The position numbers and the translations under genes were made by a program. This document shows, piece by piece, positions 27,786 through 35,412 of a DNA stretch of 64,000 nucleotides. The notes beneath the pieces are model-generated. The model was not told the origin of the DNA and searched no databases. It saw only the letters and a program-made list of their open reading frames with translations. Source of the stretch: Streptomyces sp. NBC_00569 (lineage in GTDB: Bacteria > Actinomycetota > Actinomycetes > Streptomycetales > Streptomycetaceae). Within the stretch, counting starts at the first letter, position 1, and the number at the start of each line of letters is the position of its first letter. The stretch is taken from assembly GCF_036345255.1 (NCBI RefSeq), contig NZ_CP107783.1, forward strand, positions 5,936,001-6,000,000, written 5' to 3'.

Positions 27786-28171
27786 TGGCAACGATGAACC
27801 CCACCACCTCCCGCAGCCGCAACGGCCTCCTCGTCGCCGCCGTCGTCCTGGCCGTCATATCGGCCGGGCTGTTGGCCGCTCATATCTCCTTCGACGGGGA
27901 CACGTTCCAGAACTGCGAGTACCTGGGACCTTCGACGCGGATGTACGTCACCGCGTGGGCAGGGCCCTTGTGCAGCGTGGCCGCGCTGGTGCTCACCTGC
28001 CGCCGTACCTCGCGCTTCACCGGTGCTCAGGTGGCGCTTGTCTGTGTGGTTGCGCTGGTGCTGTTCGTCCAGCTCTTCGCGCTGTACTGGGTATACGCGC
28101 CGGATCCGAGCGGCGGCGCCGGCTGCTCGGGCCTCAGCCTCCTCACGTCACAGGGCATCCGGCTGACCTGA
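27785..28171 (+). CDS. Small three-helix membrane protein, possible immunity or partner of the amidase
   Basis: 128 residues with three membrane helices: GLLVAAVVLAVISAGLLAAHI, WAGPLCSVAALVLTC and VALVCVVALVLFVQLFALYWVY. Two Cys lie outside the helices (QNCEYLG, GAGCSG). It starts at the last base of the amidase stop (TGATGG), so it is translationally coupled. I do not recognise a family. Position after a putative peptidoglycan-cleaving effector suggests immunity or membrane export, but this is inference only. Just beyond it lies a decayed MerR gene. Confidence 0.6.
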   Translation: MATMNPTTSRSRNGLLVAAVVLAVISAGLLAAHISFDGDTFQNCEYLGPSTRMYVTAWAGPLCSVAALVLTCRRTSRFTGAQVALVCVVALVLFVQLFALYWVYAPDPSGGAGCSGLSLLTSQGIRLT

Positions 28172-28186
28172 AGGTCATACCCGAGG

Positions 28187-28450
28187 TCATGAAGTCCGAC
28201 CTTGTCTCAAGCGGTCGCGTTCCAGAGTTGCCCGGACCACACCGCACAAGCTCGGCGAACCGCTTGAGATCGGCATACCGGATTCACGCAGCTTGGCGGA
28301 GATCAGCAACCGGTCGACATCGGTGGCGGAATATCTTCGCTGACCGCCCGCGGCGCGCTGAACCGGTCCGATCAGCAGGCACTCGCGTTCGTAGAAGCGC
28401 AGCGCGTGAAGGCTGAGTGCGGGCCGCTCGGCCACCGCGCCGATGCCCAT
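28187..28450 (-). pseudogene. Decayed MerR-family regulator
   Basis: From ATG 28450 the minus strand reads MGIGAVAERPALSLHALRFY, then YERE...LIGPVQRAAGGQRRYSATDVDRL, a clear MerR helix-turn-helix and wing. After KLRESGMPI the frame breaks: a shifted frame continues with DLKRFAELVRCGPGN, the normal MerR continuation, and then decays. The coiled-coil and effector parts are missing. Family MerR proteins have at least 110-130 residues. It therefore carries a small indel and a 3' truncation. It was probably inactivated at the insert next to it. Confidence 0.75.
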
Positions 28451-28733
28451 GGACGACGGCGGCGTCCGCGAGTGCGCCGTCGCCCCCGACGCTGCCGCAC
28501 GCATCTGGGACCTGTCCGTCGCGGCAACCGGTGTCACCTCGATCACTCGATGAACCCGCCGGAGTGGCCAACTCCCAATGCGCCAAGGACCGTACGCGCT
28601 CCGTGGCGTGTGTCGTACGCTGTGCGCCTGTGGTCGCGTCCTGCGGGGCGCGGGCCGCGTGAGGCCGGGGGGCCGCCGTACCTGCGGGCCGGCTCGTGAC
28701 GCGCACTCCCGGTGCTCACGAGGGAGTTGGGGG
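28451..28733. other. Spacer between MerR remnant and motor-like operon
   Basis: About 280 bases, no gene supported. An imperfect CCTCGATCACTCGATG dyad near 28530-28550 is reminiscent of MerR-type operators, and the promoter of the 28734 operon must lie here, but no clear -10/-35 pair was found. Confidence 0.4.
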
Positions 28734-30125
28734 ATGGTCATGGGGGGCCTGACGGACCGGCACGTGGTCGGCCAGCGGATCGGTGACCTCGCCGATGAAC
28801 GCGGGCTCGCACCGAGAGCCGAGGAACTCCAGGCGCTGGCCAAGGCGTTGCGTGCCGCGGACACCGACGGCCTCGGTACCTGGGCGGACCTCGATCTGCT
28901 CGCCGCGTACGGGCGGCCCGAGAGCGTGGCGGTCGACCCGGCCGTCGAACACAAGGCGTGGGGCTGGCTGGAGGCCGGGCTCGGCGCGCTGGTCTTCCTG
29001 CCGCTGCTGTTCACCTGGCACGGTCTGACCGAGGCGTCCAGCGCGTACGGGGCCCTGACGGGCGACAACCCGAAGGCCGCGGCGCGGCCCTTCCTCCAGC
29101 TGTGGCAGTCCGGGTTCGAGGGGCACCTCGCCGGGCTCTACACGTTCGGCACGGTCGCGATGAGCGCGACGGTCGCGATCGCCGTGCTGTTCGCGCTGGC
29201 GCTCGTGCACAGCTTCCGCAGGGCGGCGGTCGACCGTCGCGAGGAGGCTGCGCGCCGTGCCGCCGAGCAGCTGATGGCCCGTCTGGTGCCGGCCCTCAGC
29301 CGTGCCCAGCTCGTCCTCAACGAACACCGGATGTCGTCGCCGGTCAGGTTCGCCGCCGAGCTGACGGGCGCCGCCAAGACGCTGACCCGGCTCGGCAACC
29401 GGGCCGCGAAGACCAACGCCGAACTCGCCGCCGCCGCCGAGACGGTCGGTGCGGCGCTCAAGGAGGCGGAGCGCCAGCTGGGCGCGGTCGGCACCTCCGT
29501 ACGGCCGCTGGAGGAGGCCGCCGGACGGATCGAGACGGCCGTCAGCGGCAGCGGCGCGATGGTGCGCGAGGCGCTGGAGGAGGTCCGGGCGGTGAACGGC
29601 GAGGTCCGCGACAGCCTCGGCAGGGCCGGGGAGCGTGTCGAGGACTCCGTGACCGTACTTGCCGCCTCGCAGCGGTCGTTCACGACCGGCATCGAAATCG
29701 CCGCCGATGTGTCGGCGCAGGTTCTGGGGCGTCTCGACGCCGCCGCGGAGGAGTCCGCGCGACTGTTCGCCGCCGCCGAGGAGGCGGTACGGGAGTCCAG
29801 GAAGGTGGCGGAGGAGACGCAGGACGCCGTCCGGGACTCGCAGAGCGCCGCGCAGGAGACCCGGACCGTGGTGCGGGCGATGGCCCAGCAGGCCGGTGCC
29901 CTGCGCGAGACCGCCGAGAAGTTCGCGCAGCTCGTGGCGGGGGTGCAGCACTCCGGGGGAGTCGGCCTGCCCGTCCCCCGGCCGCCGGAGGGCGCGCCGC
30001 CGGCGCCGCCCGTCGCGTCGTGGCCCGCGCGCGGTGTCGATCTCGGCAAGCCCGGTGACGCGGGTGAGGCCAGGGCACACTCCGTCGAGGACGCCGTGCC
30101 GGGCCGGCCGGGCCCCGCGGGATGA
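28734..30125 (+). CDS. Two-helix membrane protein with long cytoplasmic coiled coil, MotA/ZorA-like
   Basis: 463 residues. A short helical N-terminal domain (1-75), membrane helix 1 (LGALVFLPLLFTWHGL), an extracytoplasmic loop of about 35 residues, helix 2 (LYTFGTVAMSATVAIAVLFALALV), then about 260 residues of Ala/Glu/Arg-rich heptads (such as ETVGAALKEAERQLGAVG and AAEEAVRESRKVAEETQDAV) and a Pro-rich tail. The layout, a membrane core with a long cytoplasmic tail, encoded just before a one-pass protein with a membrane Asp, matches MotA/ZorA-type stator proteins. Similarity to chemotaxis-receptor coiled coils is the other reading. ATG 28734 follows GGGAG. The stop overlaps the next ATG. Confidence 0.65.
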   Translation: MVMGGLTDRHVVGQRIGDLADERGLAPRAEELQALAKALRAADTDGLGTWADLDLLAAYGRPESVAVDPAVEHKAWGWLEAGLGALVFLPLLFTWHGLTEASSAYGALTGDNPKAAARPFLQLWQSGFEGHLAGLYTFGTVAMSATVAIAVLFALALVHSFRRAAVDRREEAARRAAEQLMARLVPALSRAQLVLNEHRMSSPVRFAAELTGAAKTLTRLGNRAAKTNAELAAAAETVGAALKEAERQLGAVGTSVRPLEEAAGRIETAVSGSGAMVREALEEVRAVNGEVRDSLGRAGERVEDSVTVLAASQRSFTTGIEIAADVSAQVLGRLDAAAEESARLFAAAEEAVRESRKVAEETQDAVRDSQSAAQETRTVVRAMAQQAGALRETAEKFAQLVAGVQHSGGVGLPVPRPPEGAPPAPPVASWPARGVDLGKPGDAGEARAHSVEDAVPGRPGPAG

Positions 30126-30613
30126 GGGCGCGCAGGTTCAACCCGCTGCACCTGGCGGGCTGGCTCTTCGCCGACATGCTGCTGGTCCTCGCGCTCGTCG
30201 CGATGGGCGACCAGGGCGACCCTCAGGCCGCGGAGGCCCGACCGGCGCCCTCGGCGTCCGCGAGCGGGCAGCCCACACCGTCGAAGAGCCCTGAGCACAA
30301 GGGCCCGCGCGCGGTGACCCGTACGCCCGTCAAGGTGTCCATCGACGCCGCTCAGGGGGACCGGGACCGCATCGAGAAGCGGCTGCGCGCGGTGACGGAG
30401 AAGTACCGGGGACGGCAGGCGGCGTTCGTCCTCACCTTCGGCCGCAACAGCGACCCGGGCGCCGGCGGCGCGTACGCCCACCAGGTCAACTCGCTGCTGG
30501 CGAAGGCCCGTCCGGACATGTTCAGGAACGCGACCACCCGCGACTTCTGGAAGGGCGCGGCCACCGGGGGCCATGCCGACATCGAGATCTACTTCTACAC
30601 CTACGCGAACTGA
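30122..30613 (+). CDS. One-pass protein with membrane aspartate, MotB/ZorB-like
   Basis: 163 residues. After five basic-leaning residues comes a single membrane helix, LAGWLFADMLLVLALVAM, with D18 inside it. The FADxxLxL pattern is that of MotB/TolR/ZorB stator subunits, in which this Asp carries protons. A Pro/Ser linker (about 35-65) precedes a small alpha/beta extracytoplasmic domain (DRIEKRLRAVTEKYRG, AAFVLTFGRNSDPGAGGAYAHQVN, ADIEIYFYTY) that could be a reduced OmpA-like peptidoglycan-binding fold. ATGA overlap couples it to the upstream gene. The pairing supports a proton-driven two-protein complex. Family call is by pattern only. Confidence 0.65.
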   Translation: MRARRFNPLHLAGWLFADMLLVLALVAMGDQGDPQAAEARPAPSASASGQPTPSKSPEHKGPRAVTRTPVKVSIDAAQGDRDRIEKRLRAVTEKYRGRQAAFVLTFGRNSDPGAGGAYAHQVNSLLAKARPDMFRNATTRDFWKGAATGGHADIEIYFYTYAN

Positions 30614-30640
30614 CGACAGGCTTTCCGGAGGCACGAGGCC

Positions 30641-31306
30641 ATGCAGATTCTGCCGTTCTACCTGCTGTGCGACGAGTCGGGCTCGATGACGGGGGACCCG
30701 ATCGAGGCGATCAACAGCGCATTGCCCGAGCTTCACCACGAGATCAGCACCAATCCGACGGTCGCCGACAAGACCCGGTTCTGCCTGATCGGATTCTCCG
30801 ACGACGCGAAGGTGCTGCAGCCCCTGGTCGACCTGAGTGACATCGAGGAGGTCCCGGCGCTCGCCGCGGGCGGACTGACGTCGTACGGCGCGGCCTTCCG
30901 CGAGCTCCTGCGCTGCGTCGAGGCGGACGTCGCGTCGCTGAAGGCGCAGGGGCACGAGGTGTACCGGCCGGTCGCGTTCTTCCTGTCCGACGGCATTCCG
31001 ACCGACGACGGCTGGGAGCGGGACCACAAGGACCTGCTCGGCTCGAAGTACGCCCCGAAGATCATCGCCTTCGGGATCGGTGACGCGGAGGCCGCGACGA
31101 TCGGGCAGGTGGCGAACTTCCGCGCGTTCATGCAGCAGGACTCGACCGTGTCTCCGGCGAAGGCCCTGCGGGAGTTCGCGTCCAGCCTGACCCGTTCCAT
31201 CGTCCGGTCGGCGAGCAGCATCCCGGCCGGCGGCGGGAGCGGTTTCACCCTGGCCGTGGACGAGACCGTCCCGGGCTTCTCCACCGTCTCCCTCGACAAG
31301 CTGTGA
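30641..31306 (+). CDS. VWA-domain protein, TerY-like
   Basis: 221 residues, essentially one von Willebrand factor A domain. The metal-dependent adhesion site is complete: DxSxS in LLCDESGSMTG, the Thr in GGLTSYGAAF and the Asp in FFLSDGIPTDDG. FCLIGFSDDAKVLQPL and KIIAFGIGDAEA are typical of the tellurite-resistance-associated TerY group. A short C-terminal tail follows. It is cytoplasmic (no signal). The start ATG 30641 has GGAGG/CGAGG upstream. With the next two genes it forms the VWA-PP2C-kinase set known as the TerY-P triad. Confidence 0.88.
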   Translation: MQILPFYLLCDESGSMTGDPIEAINSALPELHHEISTNPTVADKTRFCLIGFSDDAKVLQPLVDLSDIEEVPALAAGGLTSYGAAFRELLRCVEADVASLKAQGHEVYRPVAFFLSDGIPTDDGWERDHKDLLGSKYAPKIIAFGIGDAEAATIGQVANFRAFMQQDSTVSPAKALREFASSLTRSIVRSASSIPAGGGSGFTLAVDETVPGFSTVSLDKL

Positions 31307-31323
31307 GCGAAGGGCGTACGCGG

Positions 31324-32415
31324 ATGAACGAGAGCGAGGAAGCGGCCCGGCTGCACTGGACGCCGACCGACCCGCACGGCTTCGTGGTGTCGGACGGCAC
31401 CCCGCCGGTGCGGGACGACTCCTCGCCGGTGCGGGACGACTACGAGCTGCCGGCGCCGGTGCAGGGCGCCGACGGCCCGGCCCTCACGGCGGCTCCAGCC
31501 CCCGCTCTCGGCGCGCCCGCCCACAGCGGTCCGAAGGCGCCGAGCTATCCGCCGGTCCCACAGGGACTGCCCGCCGTGACAGGGGACCTGGCGGCGGCCG
31601 TGCTGCCGGACATCGTTCTCGACGGTGCCGCGTACCCGGGACTGAGCGTCCGCGCCGCCTCCGTACGCGGGGACTCCCACCGCTATGCCGGGGAGCCGCG
31701 GCAGGACGCGCTGTGCGTGACCCGCATCGGTGGCGGCGAGCAGGGCGGTGAGCTGCTGATGCTCGCGGTCGCCGACGGAGTGGGCTCGGCCCCGCGCTCA
31801 CACGTCGGGTCCAACGAGGCCTGCCGCCTGGCCGCGCGCTACCTCGACCACTCCACGTCCCTGCACGAGTCGATCCGCACCGGCGACGCCGAGCGGTTCC
31901 AGCACACGGCGGACGCCGTGGTGCGCCAGATCGGCAACCTGCTGGGTGACCTCGCGTTGCAGCACAGCGAGCGCCCGGACGCCTTTGCCACCACACTGCG
32001 GATCCTGCTGGTCCCGCTCGACCCGCGCATACGCACCCGCGGCTTCCTGGCGGTCGGGGACGGCGGCACGGCCCTGCTGCGCCGCGGCTACTGGCACCTG
32101 GACGTCGTGGGAGACGCCGACGACGACAAGGACAGCGACGTCATCGACACGCGCACCGCGGCGCTGCCGCGCGCCCGCAGCGCAGTGACACGGCTGCTCC
32201 ACGCTCACGCCGGCGACGTCCTCGTCCTCAGCACGGACGGCCTGTCGTCCCCGCTGGCGGGAGACTCCGGCATGCGGGACTTCCTCGCCGGTGCGTGGAA
32301 CGGCGACGAGGTCCCGGCGCCGGCCGACTTCCTCTGGCAGTTCCAGTACCGGGTCAAGTCCTACGACGACGATCGCACCGCCGTCGTCCTGTGGGAGCAC
32401 GGGGAGGCGCGGTGA
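31324..32415 (+). CDS. PP2C-family protein serine/threonine phosphatase
   Basis: 363 residues. A disordered acidic N-terminus with a repeat (two RDD motifs: SSPVRDD and PPVRDD) of about 100 residues is followed by a PP2C domain: RQDALCV, MLAVADGVGSAPRSHVGSNEA, DAFATTLRILLV, FLAVGDGGTALL, LVLSTDGLSSPL and SYDDDRTAVVL. The metal-binding aspartates are all present, so it should be active. ATG 31324 has GAAGGG 8 bases upstream; the GTG at 31303 overlaps the VWA stop and is the alternative. It is expected to reverse phosphorylation by the kinase encoded next. Confidence 0.88.
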   Translation: MNESEEAARLHWTPTDPHGFVVSDGTPPVRDDSSPVRDDYELPAPVQGADGPALTAAPAPALGAPAHSGPKAPSYPPVPQGLPAVTGDLAAAVLPDIVLDGAAYPGLSVRAASVRGDSHRYAGEPRQDALCVTRIGGGEQGGELLMLAVADGVGSAPRSHVGSNEACRLAARYLDHSTSLHESIRTGDAERFQHTADAVVRQIGNLLGDLALQHSERPDAFATTLRILLVPLDPRIRTRGFLAVGDGGTALLRRGYWHLDVVGDADDDKDSDVIDTRTAALPRARSAVTRLLHAHAGDVLVLSTDGLSSPLAGDSGMRDFLAGAWNGDEVPAPADFLWQFQYRVKSYDDDRTAVVLWEHGEAR

Positions 32416-33383
32416 CGTTCCACAACGGCGCCGATCTCCCGTACAGCGGGCTCAAGCTGCTCGGCAAGATCGGGGACGGCGGGCAGGGTGAGGTGCACGC
32501 GGTCGGCGGCCCCGGTGACCTGCTCTACAAGAGCTACCGCGAGCCGCACAAGGTCGACGGATCGTCCCTGGCGGCCCTGGTGGCGTACCGTCAGGCTCTT
32601 GCCGCCGCCGACAGGGACCGCCTCGACGCGGAGACCGCGTGGCCGCTGTGCCGGGTCCTCGACGCGGGGACGGTCACCGGGTTCCTGATGCGCAGGGCTC
32701 CGGCGACCACCAACTGGCGTACTCCCAAAGGCGATACGAAGCTCATCGAGCTGTCCTATCTGCTCCGTGAGCCCAAGGCGGCCTGGCAGGCCGTGCCGCA
32801 GCCGGAGCCGGACGCCCGGCTCGGGATCGCCGTCGCCCTGACCGGGCTGTTCGGGCGGCTGCACGCGGCGGGGCTCGTGGTCGGTGACCTGTCGCAGGCC
32901 AATGTGCTGTGGACCCTCACGCCCGAGCCCGCCGTCTTCCTGCTCGACTGCGACGGGATCCGGCTCGTCGGCCGGCCCGCCGTGCTCGACCAGGCGGACA
33001 CCCCTGACTGGCACGACCCGCTCGCCCCGGCCGGGACGGCCACCGTCGACAGCGACCGGTACAAGGCGTCACTGATGATCGGGCGGGTGCTGATGCGGGA
33101 CCCGTACGCGCATCCGGGCCGGCCGATGGCGCCGCTCTCCGGAGTCCTCGACGACCGGCGCGAGGCGGCGGTGCGCGGTCTCTGGGCCCGTGCGGCCGGT
33201 CCCTACGGGAGCCGGCCCGATCTCGGGCAGTGGCAGACCGCGCTCGCCGGGCGCGAGACGATCAAGCTGATCGCGGCCGCTCCGGCACCCCGCCCCGTGG
33301 TCGACCGCTCGATGTTCGACACCGCCCGGCAGCGCGGCACGATACAGCTGAACGGCCGGGGAGGACCGGGGCAGCCGGCCTGA
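32412..33383 (+). CDS. Protein kinase-fold protein of the TerY-P triad
   Basis: 323 residues. The kinase motifs are KLLGKIGDGGQGEVHAV (glycine loop), LYKSYREP (Lys), LHAAGLVVGDLSQANVLW (catalytic loop with D and N) and FLLDCDGIRL in place of DFG. It lacks the canonical HRD and resembles the divergent kinases that accompany TerY and PP2C. The C-terminal 40 residues are disordered. GTG 32412 overlaps the phosphatase stop by 4 bp. Substrates are probably the VWA protein or the motor-like pair. It is the last gene of the operon. Confidence 0.85.
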   Translation: MTFHNGADLPYSGLKLLGKIGDGGQGEVHAVGGPGDLLYKSYREPHKVDGSSLAALVAYRQALAAADRDRLDAETAWPLCRVLDAGTVTGFLMRRAPATTNWRTPKGDTKLIELSYLLREPKAAWQAVPQPEPDARLGIAVALTGLFGRLHAAGLVVGDLSQANVLWTLTPEPAVFLLDCDGIRLVGRPAVLDQADTPDWHDPLAPAGTATVDSDRYKASLMIGRVLMRDPYAHPGRPMAPLSGVLDDRREAAVRGLWARAAGPYGSRPDLGQWQTALAGRETIKLIAAAPAPRPVVDRSMFDTARQRGTIQLNGRGGPGQPA

Positions 33384-33422
33384 GCCGGGGATCCGGCCGG
33401 CCAACTGCCCCGTTCTCTCGCG

Positions 33423-34721
33423 TCAGTTGCCCGAGACCGTCACGGTCTCGTCGTTCTTGAGCTCGCCCACCAGCTGCTTGACCTTGGTCTTGTCCCAGAC
33501 GAGGTTGCCGTTGACGGAGCCGGAGACCGGCATGTTCATCGACTTGCCGTCGCCGCCCGTGACGCCCTTCATGGCGAAGAACATCGAGCCCAGGTCCCAC
33601 AGGCTCATGTCCTTGTCGACCACGAGCGAGTCGAGGCCCGCGCCCATCGTCGGGTAGAGCTTGAACGGGTTCATGACCGTCGACGGAGTGGCCACCTGGT
33701 GGGCCAGCGCCGACAGGAACGCCTGCTGGTTCTTGGTGCGCTGGAGGTCGCTCGCCGCGAACGCGTGGCGGGTACGGACGAAGGCCAGGGCCTGCTGGCC
33801 GTTCAGCGTCTGCTTGCCCTTCTGGAAGTCGGCTCCGGACCACTTGTCCTTGAAGCCCTCCTTCAGGTTCATCTCGACGCCGCCGACCGCGTCCACGATC
33901 TTCGCGAAGCCGCCGAAGCCGATCTCCGCGTAGTGGTCGATGTGCAGCCCCGTGTTGAACTCGACGGTCCGCACGAGCAGTTCGGGGCCGTCCTCCGCGT
34001 AGGCGGCGTTGAGCTTCACCTGGCGGCCCTGGTTCGGGTAGAGCTTGCCGGAGTCCGAGCCCTTGTAGGACGGGATGGTGACGTTCGAGTCACGCGGCAG
34101 GGAGATCATCGTGCTGCCGTTGTCGCCGGTGTGCAGGATCATCATCGTGTCCGTGCGCTTGCCCTCGGCGGACCCGGTGTGCAGCTTCTTCTTCTCCTCG
34201 GCGGACATCCCGGCCCGGCTGTCGGTGCCGACTATGAGGTAGTTCGTGCCCTTACCGGTCTCGGGCCGTTCTATGACCTTGGAGAGGTCGACGTCACGGT
34301 GGAGCTTGGAGTCGGCCCAGAAGTACGTGCCGATGCTCACACCGGCGAACACGACGACGAGGGTGAGGACGGTCCACTTGATGCGCCGGCGCCAGTTCGG
34401 CCGAGGCCGCGGGGGCGCGTACCCGTCGGCCGGGTCGTTGTCGTTCGGTACGTAGCCGCCGCCGCGGCGCCCGCCGCCACCGCCGTAGACCTGGCCGGTG
34501 TTGTAGCCGCTGTCGTACTGGTCCCCGTGGCCCTCGCCGTAGGAGGGCTGCGCCGGGACCGTGGGCCGGGGCGGCGCGGAGCGGCGGGAACCGCCGCCCT
34601 GTCCGCGCTGCACATGCGGCATCGCGCGGGCGCCCTCGGGGCGCGCGCTGGCACTGCCGCGACCGTAACCGCGGTCGCCGCCGCCCTGACTTTCGCCCCA
34701 ACCCTCTGGCCAATCGTTCAT
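33423..34721 (-). CDS. LCP (LytR-CpsA-Psr) family protein 1, no LytR_C domain
   Basis: 432 residues. LCP enzymes transfer glycopolymers from undecaprenyl phosphate to peptidoglycan outside the cell. A cytoplasmic Gly/Tyr-rich N-terminus of about 115 residues precedes one membrane helix (WTVLTLVVVFAGVSIGTYFW) and the LCP domain: NYLIVGTDSRAGM, RTDTMMILHTG, MISLPRDSNVTIP, KLNAAYAEDGPELLVRTVE, IDHYAEIGFGGFAKIVDAVGG and FVRTRHAFAASDLQRTKNQQ, with the conserved Arg/Asp residues. There is no C-terminal LytR_C domain. ATG 34721 begins MNDWPEGWGES. It is divergent from a thioesterase gene. Confidence 0.92.
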   Translation of the reverse strand: MNDWPEGWGESQGGGDRGYGRGSASARPEGARAMPHVQRGQGGGSRRSAPPRPTVPAQPSYGEGHGDQYDSGYNTGQVYGGGGGRRGGGYVPNDNDPADGYAPPRPRPNWRRRIKWTVLTLVVVFAGVSIGTYFWADSKLHRDVDLSKVIERPETGKGTNYLIVGTDSRAGMSAEEKKKLHTGSAEGKRTDTMMILHTGDNGSTMISLPRDSNVTIPSYKGSDSGKLYPNQGRQVKLNAAYAEDGPELLVRTVEFNTGLHIDHYAEIGFGGFAKIVDAVGGVEMNLKEGFKDKWSGADFQKGKQTLNGQQALAFVRTRHAFAASDLQRTKNQQAFLSALAHQVATPSTVMNPFKLYPTMGAGLDSLVVDKDMSLWDLGSMFFAMKGVTGGDGKSMNMPVSGSVNGNLVWDKTKVKQLVGELKNDETVTVSGN

Positions 34722-34839
34722 GGCCCCAGTGTGCAGTCCTGGACTGTGCGCCCCACAAGGGTGGGTGGCGAATCGGGTCGGGGCTGTTGCAGAGCTGACA
34801 CAAAGCAGCCCGTGTCCTGCCCGGCATAAGGTGGAGGCC

Positions 34840-35388
34840 ATGACAGACCAGGCCCGCGGCACGGAATCCGAAATTCCGGGTAAGCCGACCTCAGCTTCCC
34901 GTACGACGTTGTCGCACATCATGACCCACAACGACACCAACCTGCTCGGAACGGTACATGGTGGCGTGATCATGAAACTGGTCGACGACGCGGCGGGCGC
35001 GGTGGCCGGACGGCACTCGGGCGGACCCGCCGTCACCGCCTCCATGGACGAGATGGTCTTCCTGGAGCCGGTGCGCGTGGGAGACCTGGTCCATGTGAAG
35101 GCACAGGTCAACTGGACGGGCCGCACCTCCATGGAGGTAGGGGTCCGGGTTCTGGCCGAACGCTGGAACGAGTCGACTCCGGCCCAGCAGGTCGGCTCCG
35201 CGTACCTCGTGTTCGCCGCGGTCGACGCCGACGGCAAGCCCCGCTCGGTGCCGCCCGTGCTCCCGGAGAGCGAGCGCGACAAGCGGCGTTACCAGGAGGC
35301 CCAGATCCGCCGCCAGCACCGGCTCGCACGTCGCCGCGCGATCAGGGAACTGCGGGAACAGCGCGCGGCCGACGGCATCGAGGACTAG
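34840..35388 (+). CDS. Hotdog-fold acyl-CoA thioesterase
   Basis: 182 residues. Hotdog thioesterase motifs: MTHNDTNLLGTVHGGVIMKLVDDAAG, in which Asn/His and Asp are the usual catalytic residues, then AVTASMDEMVFLEPVRVGD and MEVGVRVLAE. The layout is that of YciA/BFIT-type acyl-CoA hydrolases. The C-terminal 45 residues are a strongly charged helix (EAQIRRQHRLARRRAIRELR). ATG 34840 follows GGAGG closely. It lies among LCP genes, but any link with wall synthesis is not shown. Confidence 0.9.
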   Translation: MTDQARGTESEIPGKPTSASRTTLSHIMTHNDTNLLGTVHGGVIMKLVDDAAGAVAGRHSGGPAVTASMDEMVFLEPVRVGDLVHVKAQVNWTGRTSMEVGVRVLAERWNESTPAQQVGSAYLVFAAVDADGKPRSVPPVLPESERDKRRYQEAQIRRQHRLARRRAIRELREQRAADGIED

Positions 35389-35412
35389 GGCCTTCCGCTC
35401 GGCGGCGGGGCG

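Noticed and set aside
28734..30125. Chemotaxis receptor (MCP)
   Set aside because: The coiled coil resembles one, but there is no conserved MCP signalling hairpin and no che gene nearby.
28734..33383. Complete Zorya system
   Set aside because: No ZorC, ZorD or ZorE homologue is present and the membrane proteins are matched only by layout, so the name Zorya is not used as a call.
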